Shown here one piece after another: positions 63,990 through 64,000 of a stretch of DNA of 64,000 nt. The DNA is from Calothrix sp. NIES-4105 (GTDB lineage: Bacteria; Cyanobacteriota; Cyanobacteriia; Cyanobacteriales; Nostocaceae), in contig NZ_AP018290.1 in assembly GCF_002368415.1 (NCBI RefSeq), positions 6,523,614 through 6,587,613 of the forward strand, read 5' to 3'. How positions within the stretch are numbered: the stretch's first letter is position 1; every line of letters starts with the position of its first letter. Made by a program: the position numbers and the translations under genes. The notes beneath the pieces were generated by a model. The model did no database searches, had not been told where the DNA came from, and saw nothing but the letters and a program-made list of their open reading frames with translations.

Positions 63990-64000
63990 TATAACTAAAA

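Noticed and set aside
1-64000. tRNA or rRNA genes
   Set aside because: No cloverleaf-like arrangement with a T-loop motif, and no rRNA conserved segment, was found on reading either strand.

Overview
The window reads as chromosomal DNA of a filamentous, Nostocales-type cyanobacterium. It has a bifunctional sterol desaturase/short-chain dehydrogenase, a DUF1802 protein, a C39-like ABC exporter with a cyclic-nucleotide-type sensor domain, a NatABCDE/Liv-type amino-acid transporter, DUF3303 and DUF4336 genes, IS607 and TnpB-like genes, and many small intergenic palindromes. The DNA is AT-rich. It carries about 90 copies of the palindrome GGCGCC, plus frequent CGCGCG, and I saw no copy of the usual cyanobacterial HIP1 octamer GCGATCGC. 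I did not find rRNA, tRNA or a CRISPR array.

Layout. 1-6.9 kb: end of a GH37 trehalase, an FkbM-like methyltransferase, a type IA topoisomerase (minus), lgt and cobM, with a structured RNA-like stretch before cobM. 6.9-9.2 kb: an IS607-family element. 9.3-12.8 kb: a MIF-like tautomerase, an H-NOX sensor overlapping its HNOBA/histidine kinase, and rlmN. 12.9-15.5 kb: an acyl-CoA dehydrogenase, then a small free-standing polymorphic-toxin-like gene with a probable immunity gene. 15.9-24.1 kb: a tandem CAP-domain protein without a signal peptide, divergent from a type I secretion operon (rotamase, ABC exporter, HlyD-like adaptor) for which it is a reasonable cargo.

24.2-40.2 kb is the most unusual region. 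A three-gene module (winged-helix protein, P-loop ATPase, DUF1802 plus PD-(D/E)XK nuclease) occurs twice in tandem, and a third copy survives as a deletion remnant. Each copy faces a convergent two-gene unit: a retropepsin-like aspartic protease overlapped by the end of a 105-codon gene. A fourth such unit and several tail fragments lie nearby. A membrane protein and a helical-repeat exported protein sit within the array. I know of no described system with this gene set. Its organisation (sensor/ATPase/nuclease, tandem divergent copies, decay) fits a defence or conflict locus, but that function is inference.

40.8-57.5 kb is mostly core metabolism: a cupin, pgi, a ParE-type toxin/antitoxin pair, a branched-chain/neutral amino-acid ABC transporter (five genes), small DUF genes, a gamma-glutamylcyclotransferase-like gene, a 900-residue exported repeat protein, a truncated NTPase-like protein, the desaturase/dehydrogenase and a GHL10 hydrolase. 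57.8-64 kb is accessory: a lone TnpB-like protein with an altered RuvC-III site, a fragment of an alkyltransferase-like gene, small unknowns, a second cupin, an alpha/beta hydrolase, and a 36-codon RecQ-like N-terminus at the right edge.
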